From the NCBI GenBank assembly GCA_902782395.1, contig CACZNF010000006.1, positions 1 to 14,867 on the forward strand: DNA of 14,867 bases. The letters run 5' to 3'. The stretch comes from an uncultured Erysipelotrichaceae bacterium (GTDB lineage: Bacteria; Bacillota_I; Bacilli_A; RFN20; CAG-826). The translations under genes and the position numbers were made by a program. Of the stretch, positions 1 to 6,740 are shown piece by piece (the first letter of the stretch is position 1; each line of letters begins with the position of its first letter). The notes under the pieces were generated by a model, which saw only the letters and a program-made list of their open reading frames with translations, ran no database searches and was not told where the DNA came from.

Positions 1-1
1 A

Positions 2-550
2 GGATGCCTTCTCGGACCTGTTTTTGCCGCTGCTGTTATTTGGCCCCAAGGATTAGAAACTTCCCTTATTAACGACTCAAAACAACTCTCCGCTAAAAAG
101 AGAGAAGAAGCTTATGATTTTATTATCCAAAACGCTATTGCGTATGGCATTGCTTCTGTCAGTGCAGATGAGATAGATGAGGTTAATATTTATAACGCCT
201 CTAGAATGGCCATGCAACGCGCAATTGAGAATATGAAACATGACTTTGATCTCGTTTTAACAGACGCAATGAAAATGCCAAATTATCCAAAGCCAGTCGT
301 CGATGTGATACATGGTGACGCTCTTTCAATGTCTATTGCTGCGGCTTCCATATTAGCGAAAGTCTCACGTGATAGATTATGTATTGAATTAGATAAGGAA
401 TATCCTGAGTACAATATCAAGAAAAACAAAGGCTATGGCACTAAAGACCACCTTGAGGCGCTTAAAAAGTATGGTCCAGTAAAACACCTTCATCGCTTCA
501 CTTATGCTCCTGTAAGAGCCTGCTTTATTGAAAAAGTTTCGCTATTTTAA
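2..550 (+). CDS. rnhB: Ribonuclease HII, 5'-truncated by window edge
   Basis: RNase HII cleaves the RNA strand of RNA-DNA hybrids and incises DNA at single misincorporated ribonucleotides. It is a cytoplasmic, metal-dependent enzyme. The first complete in-frame codon is base 2, and the frame stays open to TAA at 548-550 (182 codons). The visible part begins inside the first active-site motif: the Gly of the D-E-x-G-R-G signature is followed by CLLGPVFAAAV, while the first two carboxylates lie upstream of the window. The third carboxylate is the Asp in VLTDA. The fourth is in HGDA, followed by the typical SIAAASILAKVSRD helix. The conserved NDSKQLS segment is also present. The C-terminus FTYAPVRAC is usual for the family. 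An ATG at 206 is internal and not the start. The rnhB-dprA-topA order is a classic Firmicutes arrangement. Identification is near certain; total length and true start cannot be seen. Confidence 0.95.
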   Translation, partial: GCLLGPVFAAAVIWPQGLETSLINDSKQLSAKKREEAYDFIIQNAIAYGIASVSADEIDEVNIYNASRMAMQRAIENMKHDFDLVLTDAMKMPNYPKPVVDVIHGDALSMSIAAASILAKVSRDRLCIELDKEYPEYNIKKNKGYGTKDHLEALKKYGPVKHLHRFTYAPVRACFIEKVSLF

Positions 551-575
551 AGTTTTTTAGGAAAAATTTCATTTT

Positions 576-607
576 GACCCCCTACTTATTTATAGGAGGG
601 TCTTTTT
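576..607 (+). terminator. Intrinsic terminator of rnhB overlapping the dprA ribosome binding site
   Basis: The left arm at 576-584 (GACCCCCTA) pairs with the right arm at 593-602 (TAGGAGGGTC). This gives nine base pairs with one bulged A at 597 and an eight-base loop, followed by TTTTT at 603-607. This is the form of a rho-independent terminator. The right arm contains AGGAGG (594-599), eight bases before the dprA ATG at 608, so the same hairpin would also mask the dprA Shine-Dalgarno. Termination strength and any regulatory use are inference. Confidence 0.75.
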
Positions 608-1399
608 ATGTTCGAACATGACTCAAGAGATTTAATTATCTATTTAGCGGTCAAATATCAAGGCGATAATACGAAAATCTTGACCGCATTACATTTACAC
701 GAAGATCTACAAATCCCACCAGACGAAGTAAAAAGAGTGGTTTCTTCTTTGAAATGTAAAACATTGACCTTGATTGATTATGATTATCCAGAAAAGCTAA
801 AACAAATGCATCGTCCACCAATAGTGCTTTTCTATTATGGTGATATTACTTTATTAAACGATAAAAACCAGAAATATGGCGTAGTGGGTTCTCGAGACTA
901 TACAGAGTATGGTGAAATGGCGACAAGAAAAGTCGTTAAAGAAATGGGCACTAAACCAATTCTTGTTTCTGGATTAGCTAGAGGCATTGACACTATCGGT
1001 CATGAAACAGCGATTGAAAATGGTGCGAGAACTATTGCAGTATTAGGTTCTGGTATCGATAACTGTTATCCACCTGAAAACAAAAAGTTATATGAAAAGA
1101 TTAAGAAACATCATCTATTACTTAGTGAATATCCAGGAATGGTGGAACCTGATGGCTTTCATTTCCCTTTACGTAATCGCATAGTAGTGGGACTAAGCGA
1201 CGCATTAGTGGTTCCACAAGTAAGAAGTCATATGTCGGGAACAATGGTTTCAGTCAACCTTATGCTTGGGATGAACCGTAAAATTTTTGTTATTCCAGCC
1301 CCAATAACCGAGGATTCAATCAACAATGAGATTATCTTAGAAGGTGCTACCCTTGCGGAAAGCGGTGGACAAATATTAGATGATATGAAGTGGGATTAA
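608..1399 (+). CDS. dprA: DNA processing protein DprA (Smf)
   Basis: DprA binds incoming or exposed single-stranded DNA and loads RecA, mainly in natural transformation and recombination; it is cytoplasmic. The 263-residue product has a helical N-terminal part (about 1-80), then the Rossmann-like DprA core. The core shows VVGSR at 92-96, SGLARGID at 121-128, the GSGID...YPPEN stretch from about 147, and a degenerate SHMSGT motif at 207-212 where SxxSGT/S is usual, followed by a strand ending in VIPAP. It is shorter than the Bacillus protein (about 297 residues) and ends soon after the core, without the C-terminal winged helix many homologues carry. The ATG at 608 is set by AGGAGG at 594-599, eight bases upstream. 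That RBS lies inside the preceding terminator hairpin, so expression may depend on antitermination, on ribosomes opening the stem, or on an unseen promoter. The rnhB and topA neighbours match the usual smf context. Whether the organism is transformable cannot be read here. Confidence 0.95.
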   Translation: MFEHDSRDLIIYLAVKYQGDNTKILTALHLHEDLQIPPDEVKRVVSSLKCKTLTLIDYDYPEKLKQMHRPPIVLFYYGDITLLNDKNQKYGVVGSRDYTEYGEMATRKVVKEMGTKPILVSGLARGIDTIGHETAIENGARTIAVLGSGIDNCYPPENKKLYEKIKKHHLLLSEYPGMVEPDGFHFPLRNRIVVGLSDALVVPQVRSHMSGTMVSVNLMLGMNRKIFVIPAPITEDSINNEIILEGATLAESGGQILDDMKWD

Positions 1400-1414
1400 A
1401 CTCCAAATATTTTC

Positions 1415-1439
1415 TTAAATAAAGTTCTCTTTTATTTAA
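1415..1439 (+). repeat. AT-only perfect inverted repeat between dprA and topA
   Basis: TTAAATAAA at 1415-1423 and TTTATTTAA at 1431-1439 form a perfect nine-base inverted repeat around a seven-base spacer, 16 bases after the dprA stop. A stem of only A-T pairs is weak, and no clean T-tract follows. It could be a weak terminator or 3'-end stabiliser for dprA, or chance in AT-rich DNA. Confidence 0.4.
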
Positions 1440-1463
1440 TTAAGGAATAAAGGAAAATGTTCG

Positions 1464-1492
1464 TTGACAAGCATAATAAAGAGGCTTATATT
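1464..1492 (+). promoter_or_regulatory. Sigma-A type promoter for topA
   Basis: The -35 hexamer is a perfect TTGACA at 1464-1469. It is followed by exactly 17 bases and a -10 hexamer TATATT at 1487-1492 (one mismatch to TATAAT). The predicted start is near 1499, leaving a leader of about 19 nt before the topA ATG at 1518. The TTG of this -35 box opens an in-frame extension of topA. The promoter reading argues that this is not the start codon. Confidence 0.8.
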
Positions 1493-1517
1493 TTTGAGAC
1501 GGAAAACCAAAGAACCT

Positions 1518-3638
1518 ATGAAATTAGTTATTGTTGAATCACCAGCCAAATGCACAACCATCAAGCGTTATCTAGGTGACAACTATATCGTCATGGCGTC
1601 CCTTGGACATATTCGTGACTTAGCAACATCTGGTAAAGATGGTTTAGGTGTGGACGTCAAAAATGACTTCCAACCAACATATATTGTCAATAAAGATAAA
1701 CAACATATTATCCGCGAACTTAAAAACGCCATGGATAAGTGTGATGAAGTTATTCTTGCAACCGACCCTGATAGAGAAGGTGAAGCAATCGCGTGGCATT
1801 TAGCCCAAGTTTTAGGCTTGGATATTGAAACCACTAAACGTTTGGAATTCCATGAAATTACTCGTGATTCCATCGGTGAAGCGATGAAGAACCCAAGAAC
1901 AATTAATAAGAGCCTTGTTTCTTCACAAGAAACACGTCGTATTATTGACCGTATTATTGGTTTCAAATTATCCACTCTCTTATTCAAAAAGATTCATTCC
2001 CGTTCCGCGGGTAGAGTGCAATCTGCGACATTAAAGATGATCGCGGATCACGATGATGAAATCGCTAAATTCGTTCCAGAAGAATATTGGACAATTACCA
2101 CAAAAATCAATGCTTTCGGTAAAGAATTCAATATCACTTTACTTAACGATAATGGTAAAGATATCGAACTCAAAAACGGTGAGCAAGCTCACGCTATCTT
2201 AGATAGAATTCCAGAAAAACTCAACGTTTCTAAAGTTGAAAAGAAGATAAAAATCAGCGATAGTAAAGAGCCATTTATCACTTCAACCTTACAACAAGAA
2301 GCATTCTCTCGTTTAAAATTCAAAACCAAGAAAACTCAACTCGTTGCCCAACAATTATATGAAGGTATCGAAGTTGAAGGTGAACACGTTGGTTTAATTA
2401 CCTATATGCGTACCGATAGTACACGTTTATCCCCAACATTCGTGGAACGTGCGACTGCCTATATTACTGAAAGATTTGGTAAAGAGTACTTAGGTCACAC
2501 TAGAAAAATTAGACAAGTGAGTATGATGCAAGATGCTCACGAAGCTATTCGACCAACAAGTAATCACCGTACTCCAGAATCTGTTAAAAAATTCTTAACA
2601 AACGATCAATATAACCTTTATAAATTAATCTATAACCGCACAATTGCATCTTTGATGCAGTCCAAGAAAGATGAACAAATGACCGTCTATCTTGAAGGTG
2701 ATGGATTAACATTCAAATTAGATTTAACTCGTACACTTTTCAAAGGTTACGAAGCGATCTATAAAGATACTGAAAAAGAAGAAAATCACTTTGATTCCTT
2801 CCCAGACTTTGCTGACGATGAACAATTTGAAGTAGTGTTTAAGGAAACTGAACAAAAATTCACTCAACCTCCAGCCCATTACTCTGAAGCGAAAATCGTT
2901 AGACTTATGGAAGAAGTCGGTATTGGTCGTCCATCAACCTATGCTTCCACAATCGATACGATTAGAAAAAGAAAATATGTTGATAACGAAAACGGTATCT
3001 TAATTACCACCAAACAAGGTAACTTAACTTCAGTTGTCTTAAATAAATATTTCCCTGAATTTGTCGATACAAAATACACAGCGACAATGGAAAAGAAATT
3101 GGACAATATTGAAGAAGGTAACCAATCCAGAAGTAAGATCTTAAATGACTTCTATTACCCATTCATCGAACAATTCGAAAGAGTGAGTAAAGTCATGTAT
3201 AAAGAAAGTTTCGTCCAAACTGGCGAAAACTGTCCAATGTGTGGTGCGCCACTAGTTATCAAGGAAGGCAAAAACGGTCAATTCGTTGGCTGCTCCAACT
3301 TCCCAGAATGCAAATACGTGCAAAAACAAGAAAGTGATGCGCCAGCGCCACAACCAATTGGTGAAAAATGTCCTGAATGTGGTGGTGAGCTATTGCTCAG
3401 AAATAAAAATGGCAATTCCTTCATCACATGTAGCAACTTCCCAAAGTGCCGCTACACAAGAAAAGTAGCGTCCACAAATTCTTCACCAGTCGTGGAAGAA
3501 GAAAAACGCATTAAAGATTGCCCAGATTGCGATGGCTACTTGGTAAAGAAAAAAGGAAGATTTGGTTACTTCCTTGGCTGTATCAATTATCCAAAGTGCA
3601 ATCACATGGAAAAAATAATTAAAAAGAAACGGAATTAA
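1518..3638 (+). CDS. topA: DNA topoisomerase I (type IA)
   Basis: TopA relaxes negatively supercoiled DNA by a transient 5'-phosphotyrosine break in one strand; it acts on the nucleoid. The 706-residue product starts with MKLVIVESPAK, the standard N-terminus, so ATG 1518 is chosen over an in-frame TTG at 1464 that forms the -35 box of the promoter. The TOPRIM domain holds Glu7 and DPDREGE at 83-89. The catalytic tyrosine is Tyr296 in YMRTDS, with Arg298 beside it. The GxGRPSTYAS segment lies further on (GIGRPSTYAS here). Three C-terminal topoisomerase zinc ribbons follow, with first cysteines at about 572, 618 and 668, each of the form CPxC...C-x-N-(F/Y)-P-x-C, and the tail is Lys-rich. Length is close to the Bacillus enzyme (691). 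There is no good Shine-Dalgarno in the short leader. The stop TAA at 3636-3638 sits inside the terminator hairpin. trmFO, usually next in Bacilli, is absent, and the xer gene follows directly. Confidence 0.97.
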   Translation: MKLVIVESPAKCTTIKRYLGDNYIVMASLGHIRDLATSGKDGLGVDVKNDFQPTYIVNKDKQHIIRELKNAMDKCDEVILATDPDREGEAIAWHLAQVLGLDIETTKRLEFHEITRDSIGEAMKNPRTINKSLVSSQETRRIIDRIIGFKLSTLLFKKIHSRSAGRVQSATLKMIADHDDEIAKFVPEEYWTITTKINAFGKEFNITLLNDNGKDIELKNGEQAHAILDRIPEKLNVSKVEKKIKISDSKEPFITSTLQQEAFSRLKFKTKKTQLVAQQLYEGIEVEGEHVGLITYMRTDSTRLSPTFVERATAYITERFGKEYLGHTRKIRQVSMMQDAHEAIRPTSNHRTPESVKKFLTNDQYNLYKLIYNRTIASLMQSKKDEQMTVYLEGDGLTFKLDLTRTLFKGYEAIYKDTEKEENHFDSFPDFADDEQFEVVFKETEQKFTQPPAHYSEAKIVRLMEEVGIGRPSTYASTIDTIRKRKYVDNENGILITTKQGNLTSVVLNKYFPEFVDTKYTATMEKKLDNIEEGNQSRSKILNDFYYPFIEQFERVSKVMYKESFVQTGENCPMCGAPLVIKEGKNGQFVGCSNFPECKYVQKQESDAPAPQPIGEKCPECGGELLLRNKNGNSFITCSNFPKCRYTRKVASTNSSPVVEEEKRIKDCPDCDGYLVKKKGRFGYFLGCINYPKCNHMEKIIKKKRN

Positions 3639-3660
3639 AAATCCGTTTTTTTCTTTTCTT
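3627..3660 (+). terminator. Intrinsic terminator of topA, overlapping its stop codon
   Basis: AAACGGA at 3627-3633 pairs perfectly with TCCGTTT at 3642-3648 around an eight-base loop. A T-rich tract to about 3660 follows. The stem and loop span the last topA codons and the stop codon (3636-3638), so a terminating ribosome would cover the hairpin. Confidence 0.85.
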
Positions 3661-3669
3661 TGCTATTAT
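3661..3669 (+). promoter_or_regulatory. Extended -10 promoter for xer, predicting a leaderless mRNA
   Basis: TGC at 3661-3663 directly precedes TATTAT at 3664-3669, an extended -10 element, right after the T-tract of the topA terminator. No good -35 is visible 16-18 bases upstream. The normal six-base gap places the transcription start at 3676, exactly the A of the xer ATG. No Shine-Dalgarno exists upstream of that ATG, which agrees with a leaderless transcript. Confidence 0.55.
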
Positions 3670-3675
3670 TAATGT

Positions 3676-4624
3676 ATGAATAAACCAGAACAAGAATTCT
3701 TGGATCATCTTCTAGTGGTGAGAAATTATTCTCCTCGCACTGTCAAAAGCTATCAGGAAGATATCGATAAATTTTGCGACTTTATTTATCACGAAGGTGT
3801 CATGATTGATGATGTTGATGTGATTTGTATTCGCAACTTTTTGACTGAAGAATTAAATCAAGGCATTAGCAAAAGAAGTTGTAAGAGACGCTTGTCTTCT
3901 TTAAAACACTTTTATAAGTACATGGTTAATGTAGGTTATATAAAAGACAACCCATTTGTTTTTATTTCCGCTCCAAAAGTGGAAACCAAATATCCTCATG
4001 CTCTCTATAAAGATCAAATCGAAGAGCTTTTCAAAAGGAACGCAGAAAGAATAGATGAACTAGCATTAAGAGATCAAGCAATTCTCTATTTGCTCTACTA
4101 CTCAGGCATACGTGCACATGAGTTAGTTAACTTGCCAATTCAATCCGTTTACCGTTTATCTAAGAGAAAGAGCAATCCGTGTACTAGGAAAAGGCAACAA
4201 AGAAAGAATCGTTCCATTCTCTATTGATTGCCAAAAAGTGCTCAAGAAATATATCGATAAAGAAAGGCCAATACTCGTACAAAAACATATCGAGTTAGAA
4301 AAAAGAAAACCCGAGGATAAGAAATGTGATGACTTATTATCACCTTTGTTCTTCAACGCTAATGGTGGTCAACTAACAACTCGTGGTCTCGAATATATTT
4401 TGGATGCAATTGAAGAGAAAATTGGTTTATATGTAGGTTTACACCCACACATCCTCAGACATAGTTTTGCTACACACCTATTAGAAAACGGAGCGGACCT
4501 TCGTGTTATCCAAGAACTACTCGGACACGAGAGCATTAATGCCACGCAGGTCTACACTCACGTCACAGAAGAAGCGATGAAAGAAACGTATATGCTCGCT
4601 CATCCAAGAGTTAAAAAGAAATAA
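3676..4624 (+). pseudogene. XerC/XerD-type tyrosine recombinase, frameshifted by a 7-bp duplication
   Basis: This is a site-specific tyrosine recombinase of the Xer family. In this position (after topA) it is probably XerC, which resolves chromosome dimers at dif. The first frame (3676-4227) gives the SAM-like N-terminal DNA-binding domain (about 1-100), the start of the catalytic domain and the active-site Arg146 in SGIRAHEL. It then runs into unrelated residues and stops. The rest is in the +1 frame to TAA at 4622-4624: Lys in GKGNKER (codon 4190), His and Arg in HILRHSF (4448, 4457), His in LLGHES (4526) and Tyr in TQVYTH (4553). All six catalytic residues are therefore encoded. CCGTTTA is repeated in tandem at 4145-4158. 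Removing one copy restores one 313-residue frame and an Arg-to-Lys spacing of 24 residues, the same as R148-K172 of E. coli XerD. About 14 extra residues lie between Lys and the HxxR motif. The start is ATG 3676, with no RBS. It may be a true mutation, a reversible variant or an assembly error. Confidence 0.88.
4145..4158 (+). repeat. Perfect 7-bp tandem duplication (CCGTTTA x2) causing the xer frameshift
   Basis: CCGTTTA at 4145-4151 is immediately repeated at 4152-4158. Seven bases equal two codons plus one, so the extra copy shifts the frame by +1. Collapsing it yields the junction QSVYLRERAIRVLGKG, which fits the Xer family with no gap. Confidence 0.9.
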
Positions 4625-4639
4625 TATTTTATATTTTTC

Positions 4640-4668
4640 TTGCGAGTATAAGTGCGTTTTGTTAATAT
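4640..4668 (+). promoter_or_regulatory. Strong extended -10 promoter for rpsB-tsf
   Basis: TTGCGA (-35, 4640-4645), a 17-base spacer and TAATAT (-10, 4663-4668) are seen, with TGT (TGn extended -10) at 4660-4662. The predicted start is 4674-4676, directly at the foot of the first leader hairpin. It begins 15 bases after the xer stop. Confidence 0.75.
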
Positions 4669-4674
4669 ATTAAA

Positions 4675-4790
4675 CGCTGTGGAAACAGCAAATACACACA
4701 TTGTGGATTGAACCGCCAATGTGCTTGTTAATAAAACAAGTGGCCGGGTTCTTCGAAGCAATGGAGGTACAAACAAAAGGAGGCCTAAAA
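4675..4790 (+). ncRNA. Structured 5' leader of rpsB mRNA, candidate autoregulatory element
   Basis: The leader of about 116 nt between the predicted start and the rpsB ATG contains three adjacent hairpins. Hairpin 1 is GCTGT/ACAGC (4676-4680 with 4685-4689) closed by a GGAA tetraloop of the GNRA class. Hairpin 2 is CACATTG/CAATGTG (4697-4703 with 4717-4723), continued by three more pairs (one G-U) past a bulged C at 4716, with a six-base loop. Hairpin 3 is CTTGTT/AACAAG (4724-4729 with 4735-4740). Hairpins 2 and 3 abut without a gap. A palindrome CTTCGAAG at 4751-4758 follows, then the RBS. There is no T-tract, so control would act on translation rather than by attenuation. S2 represses its own operon in E. 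coli through an unrelated leader. A similar role here is inference. Confidence 0.55.
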
Positions 4791-5852
4791 ATGGCAGAAG
4801 AAAAGAAAGAAGTTCTCGAAGAAGTTGCTGAACAAGCCGCTCCAGAACAAGCTGCCCCAACAATGGAAGCAGTTATGCATGATCCTGATGCACCAGTTAT
4901 CACAATGAGAAAGTTACTCGAAGCTGGCGCTCACTTTGGTCATCAAACCCGTAGATGGAACCCAAAGATGAAAAAGTACATCTATGGTGCAAGAAATGGT
5001 GTTTACATCATTGACTTACAACAAACAGTCGACGCAATCACAGTTGCCTACGCCAAAATGAAAGAAATCGTTGATAACGGTGGCAAAGTCTTATTCGTCG
5101 GTACAAAGAAACAATGCCAAGAAGCTGTCCAACAAGAAGCTTTACGTTCTGGCAGTTTCTACATCACCAACCGTTGGTTAGGTGGTACATTAACAAACTT
5201 CAAGACCATCCAATCCAGAATTAGATACTTGAAGGATCTCGAAAGAAGAGAAGAAGAAGGCGAACTCGACCTCTTAAGCAAAGTCGAAGCCGCTCAACTC
5301 CGTAGAGAAAAAGAAAAATTATCCAAGAACTTAGATGGTATTAAGGAAATGAGAAAAATTCCTAACGCTATCTTCGTTATCGACCCACGCATTGAACACA
5401 ATGCTGTTGCCGAAGCTAGAAAATTAAACATCCCAGTGTTTGCTATCGTTGATACAAACAGTGATCCAGATGTTGTTGACTATGTCATTCCAGCTAACGA
5501 CGATGCAGTTCGTTCCTTCAGCTTAATCTTAGCCGTCATCGCTGACGCTATCGTTGAAAGCAAGAACGGTGTCCCAGTCGTGGCCTATACAAAAGATGAA
5601 GGCGAAGCCGTCACAATGAAAGAAGTCATTCGCCAAACCGAAAAAGAAAACGCTGAAAAATTAGCGAAGATCAGAGCCGAAAGACAAGCACGTCAAGAAG
5701 CTTACGAAAAAGAACAAGCCGAAAGAGAAGCTCGCAGAGCCGCTGAAAAACAACAACGTAGAGCCGCTAAACCAAAAGCTCCAAAAGCCGAAGGTGAAGA
5801 AGCTGCTCCAGCCGCTGAAGAAGCTCCAAAAGCCGAAGGAGAAAACAAATAA
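4791..5852 (+). CDS. rpsB: 30S ribosomal protein S2 with long N- and C-terminal extensions
   Basis: S2 binds late to the 30S subunit near the neck, next to S1/S21 sites. The 353-residue product is about 100 residues longer than usual. The family core begins around residue 37 with [20 protein letters not shown] and runs through [11 protein letters not shown], the [11 protein letters not shown] segment and AIFVIDPR...[15 protein letters not shown]. Before it lies an acidic, Ala/Pro/Glu-rich stretch of about 36 residues. After it (from about residue 275) a charged tail of about 79 residues is probably an extended helix, then Ala/Pro/Glu/Lys-rich with the heptad APKAEGE twice. The start at 4791 is set by AAAGGAGG at 4777-4784. 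An in-frame ATG at 4761 lies upstream of that RBS and is rejected. The gene has its own promoter and structured leader. Its TAA overlaps the tsf ATG by one base (TAATG), so the two are translationally coupled. Confidence 0.95.
   Translation: MAEEKKEVLEEVAEQAAPEQAAPTMEAVMHDPDAPVITMRKLLEAGAHFGHQTRRWNPKMKKYIYGARNGVYIIDLQQTVDAITVAYAKMKEIVDNGGKVLFVGTKKQCQEAVQQEALRSGSFYITNRWLGGTLTNFKTIQSRIRYLKDLERREEEGELDLLSKVEAAQLRREKEKLSKNLDGIKEMRKIPNAIFVIDPRIEHNAVAEARKLNIPVFAIVDTNSDPDVVDYVIPANDDAVRSFSLILAVIADAIVESKNGVPVVAYTKDEGEAVTMKEVIRQTEKENAEKLAKIRAERQARQEAYEKEQAEREARRAAEKQQRRAAKPKAPKAEGEEAAPAAEEAPKAEGENK
5778..5839 (+). repeat. 17-bp direct repeat in the rpsB tail
   Basis: GCTCCAAAAGCCGAAGG occurs at 5778-5794 and again at 5823-5839, 45 bases apart and in frame. 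It encodes the repeated APKAEG of the S2 C-terminal tail. Because the spacing is a multiple of three, recombination between the copies would shorten or lengthen the tail by 15 residues without breaking the frame. Confidence 0.8.
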
Positions 5853-6727
5853 TGGCCTTAATTGACTTAATTAAACAATTACGTGATAGAACCGGTGCTG
5901 GTTTAATGGACTGCAAAGCCGCGTTATTAAATAATAACGAAGATATCGAAAAAGCCACAGACTGGTTAAGAGAAAAAGGTTTAGCCAAAGCCGCTAAGAA
6001 AGCTGACCGTATCGCTGCTGAAGGTCTTGCCTTAACAAAGACATGCGAAAAATGCGGTAAATCCGTCGTCATCGAAGTTAACTGTGAAACAGACTTCGTT
6101 GCCAAAGGTGATGCTTTCCGTGAATTAGTTGAAAAGACCGCTGGTCTCATCTTAGAAAATGAACCAAAGAACGTCGAAGAAGCTAAAGCTTTAGCCCAAG
6201 ATTTATTCACAGACGCTACCGTCAAAATGGGTGAAAAATTCGACCTTCGTAGATTTGAACTTCTCAACAAAGCAGAAGGTCAATTCATCTACACATACAT
6301 CCACATGGGTGGTAAAATCGCCGTTGCTGTTGTCTTAGATAAAGAAGACGCTGAATTAGGTAAAGGTATTGCTATGCACATCGCTGCTAACAACCCAGCC
6401 TACTTAGACACAAACGCCATCGGTGCTGATGCCATCGAACACGAAACCAAGATTCAACTCGAAGCTGCTAAGCAAGATCCAAAACTCGCTGGCAAGCCAG
6501 AAGAAATGCTCAAGAAGATCATTGCTGGTAAAGTCAACAAATACTTTGCTGAAATGGTTCTCGTTGAACAACCATACTTACTCGATACTGAATCTGGTAA
6601 GAAAGTTGGCCAAGTCCTTCAAGAAAAGAAGACAAACGTTATTAAATATGTCCGTTACCAAGTTGGTGAAGGCATTGAAAAACGTAAAGATGATTTCGCT
6701 AGCGAAGTCATGAGCCAAGTTAAGTAA
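5852..6727 (+). CDS. tsf: Elongation factor Ts
   Basis: EF-Ts is the nucleotide exchange factor that releases GDP from EF-Tu in the cytoplasm. The 291-residue product has the N-terminal UBA-like helical domain (LIKQLRDRTGAGLMDCKAAL, about residues 5-24, and the DIEKATDWLREKGLAKAAKK segment). The core motif ETDFVA, which contacts EF-Tu, is near residues 79-84, followed by the usual two-subdomain core and a C-terminal helical module. Unusual is a CEKC pair at Cys65 and Cys68 in the hairpin before ETDFVA, with Cys78 just ahead of it. The start ATG overlaps the rpsB stop, and AAGGAG at 5836-5841 inside the rpsB end is the RBS. A strong terminator follows, so rpsB-tsf forms a two-gene transcription unit, as in many bacteria. 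Confidence 0.97.
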   Translation: MALIDLIKQLRDRTGAGLMDCKAALLNNNEDIEKATDWLREKGLAKAAKKADRIAAEGLALTKTCEKCGKSVVIEVNCETDFVAKGDAFRELVEKTAGLILENEPKNVEEAKALAQDLFTDATVKMGEKFDLRRFELLNKAEGQFIYTYIHMGGKIAVAVVLDKEDAELGKGIAMHIAANNPAYLDTNAIGADAIEHETKIQLEAAKQDPKLAGKPEEMLKKIIAGKVNKYFAEMVLVEQPYLLDTESGKKVGQVLQEKKTNVIKYVRYQVGEGIEKRKDDFASEVMSQVK

Positions 6728-6740
6728 TTTTAACAATTCA

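Noticed and set aside
1583..1987. 134-codon open frame on the minus strand opposite topA
   Set aside because: It lies wholly within a certain topA coding region, resembles no family, and has no promoter or RBS of its own.
4112..4230. Programmed +1 ribosomal frameshifting in xer
   Set aside because: There is no slippery heptamer, stop-codon shift site or stimulatory structure, and the exact 7-bp duplication explains the shift fully.
4701..4790. Upstream in-frame start for rpsB adding 30 residues
   Set aside because: It runs through leader hairpins and the strong RBS at 4777-4784, which points to ATG 4791.
4600..4903. Two overlapping minus-strand frames opposite the rpsB leader and N-terminus
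   Set aside because: They are low-complexity shadows of the S2 extension and leader, with no recognisable domain.
5767..6270. 167-codon open frame on the minus strand opposite rpsB/tsf
   Set aside because: It arises from the strong codon bias of the two plus-strand ribosomal genes and spans their junction. The Leu-rich start is the complement of the Glu/Ala-rich S2 tail.
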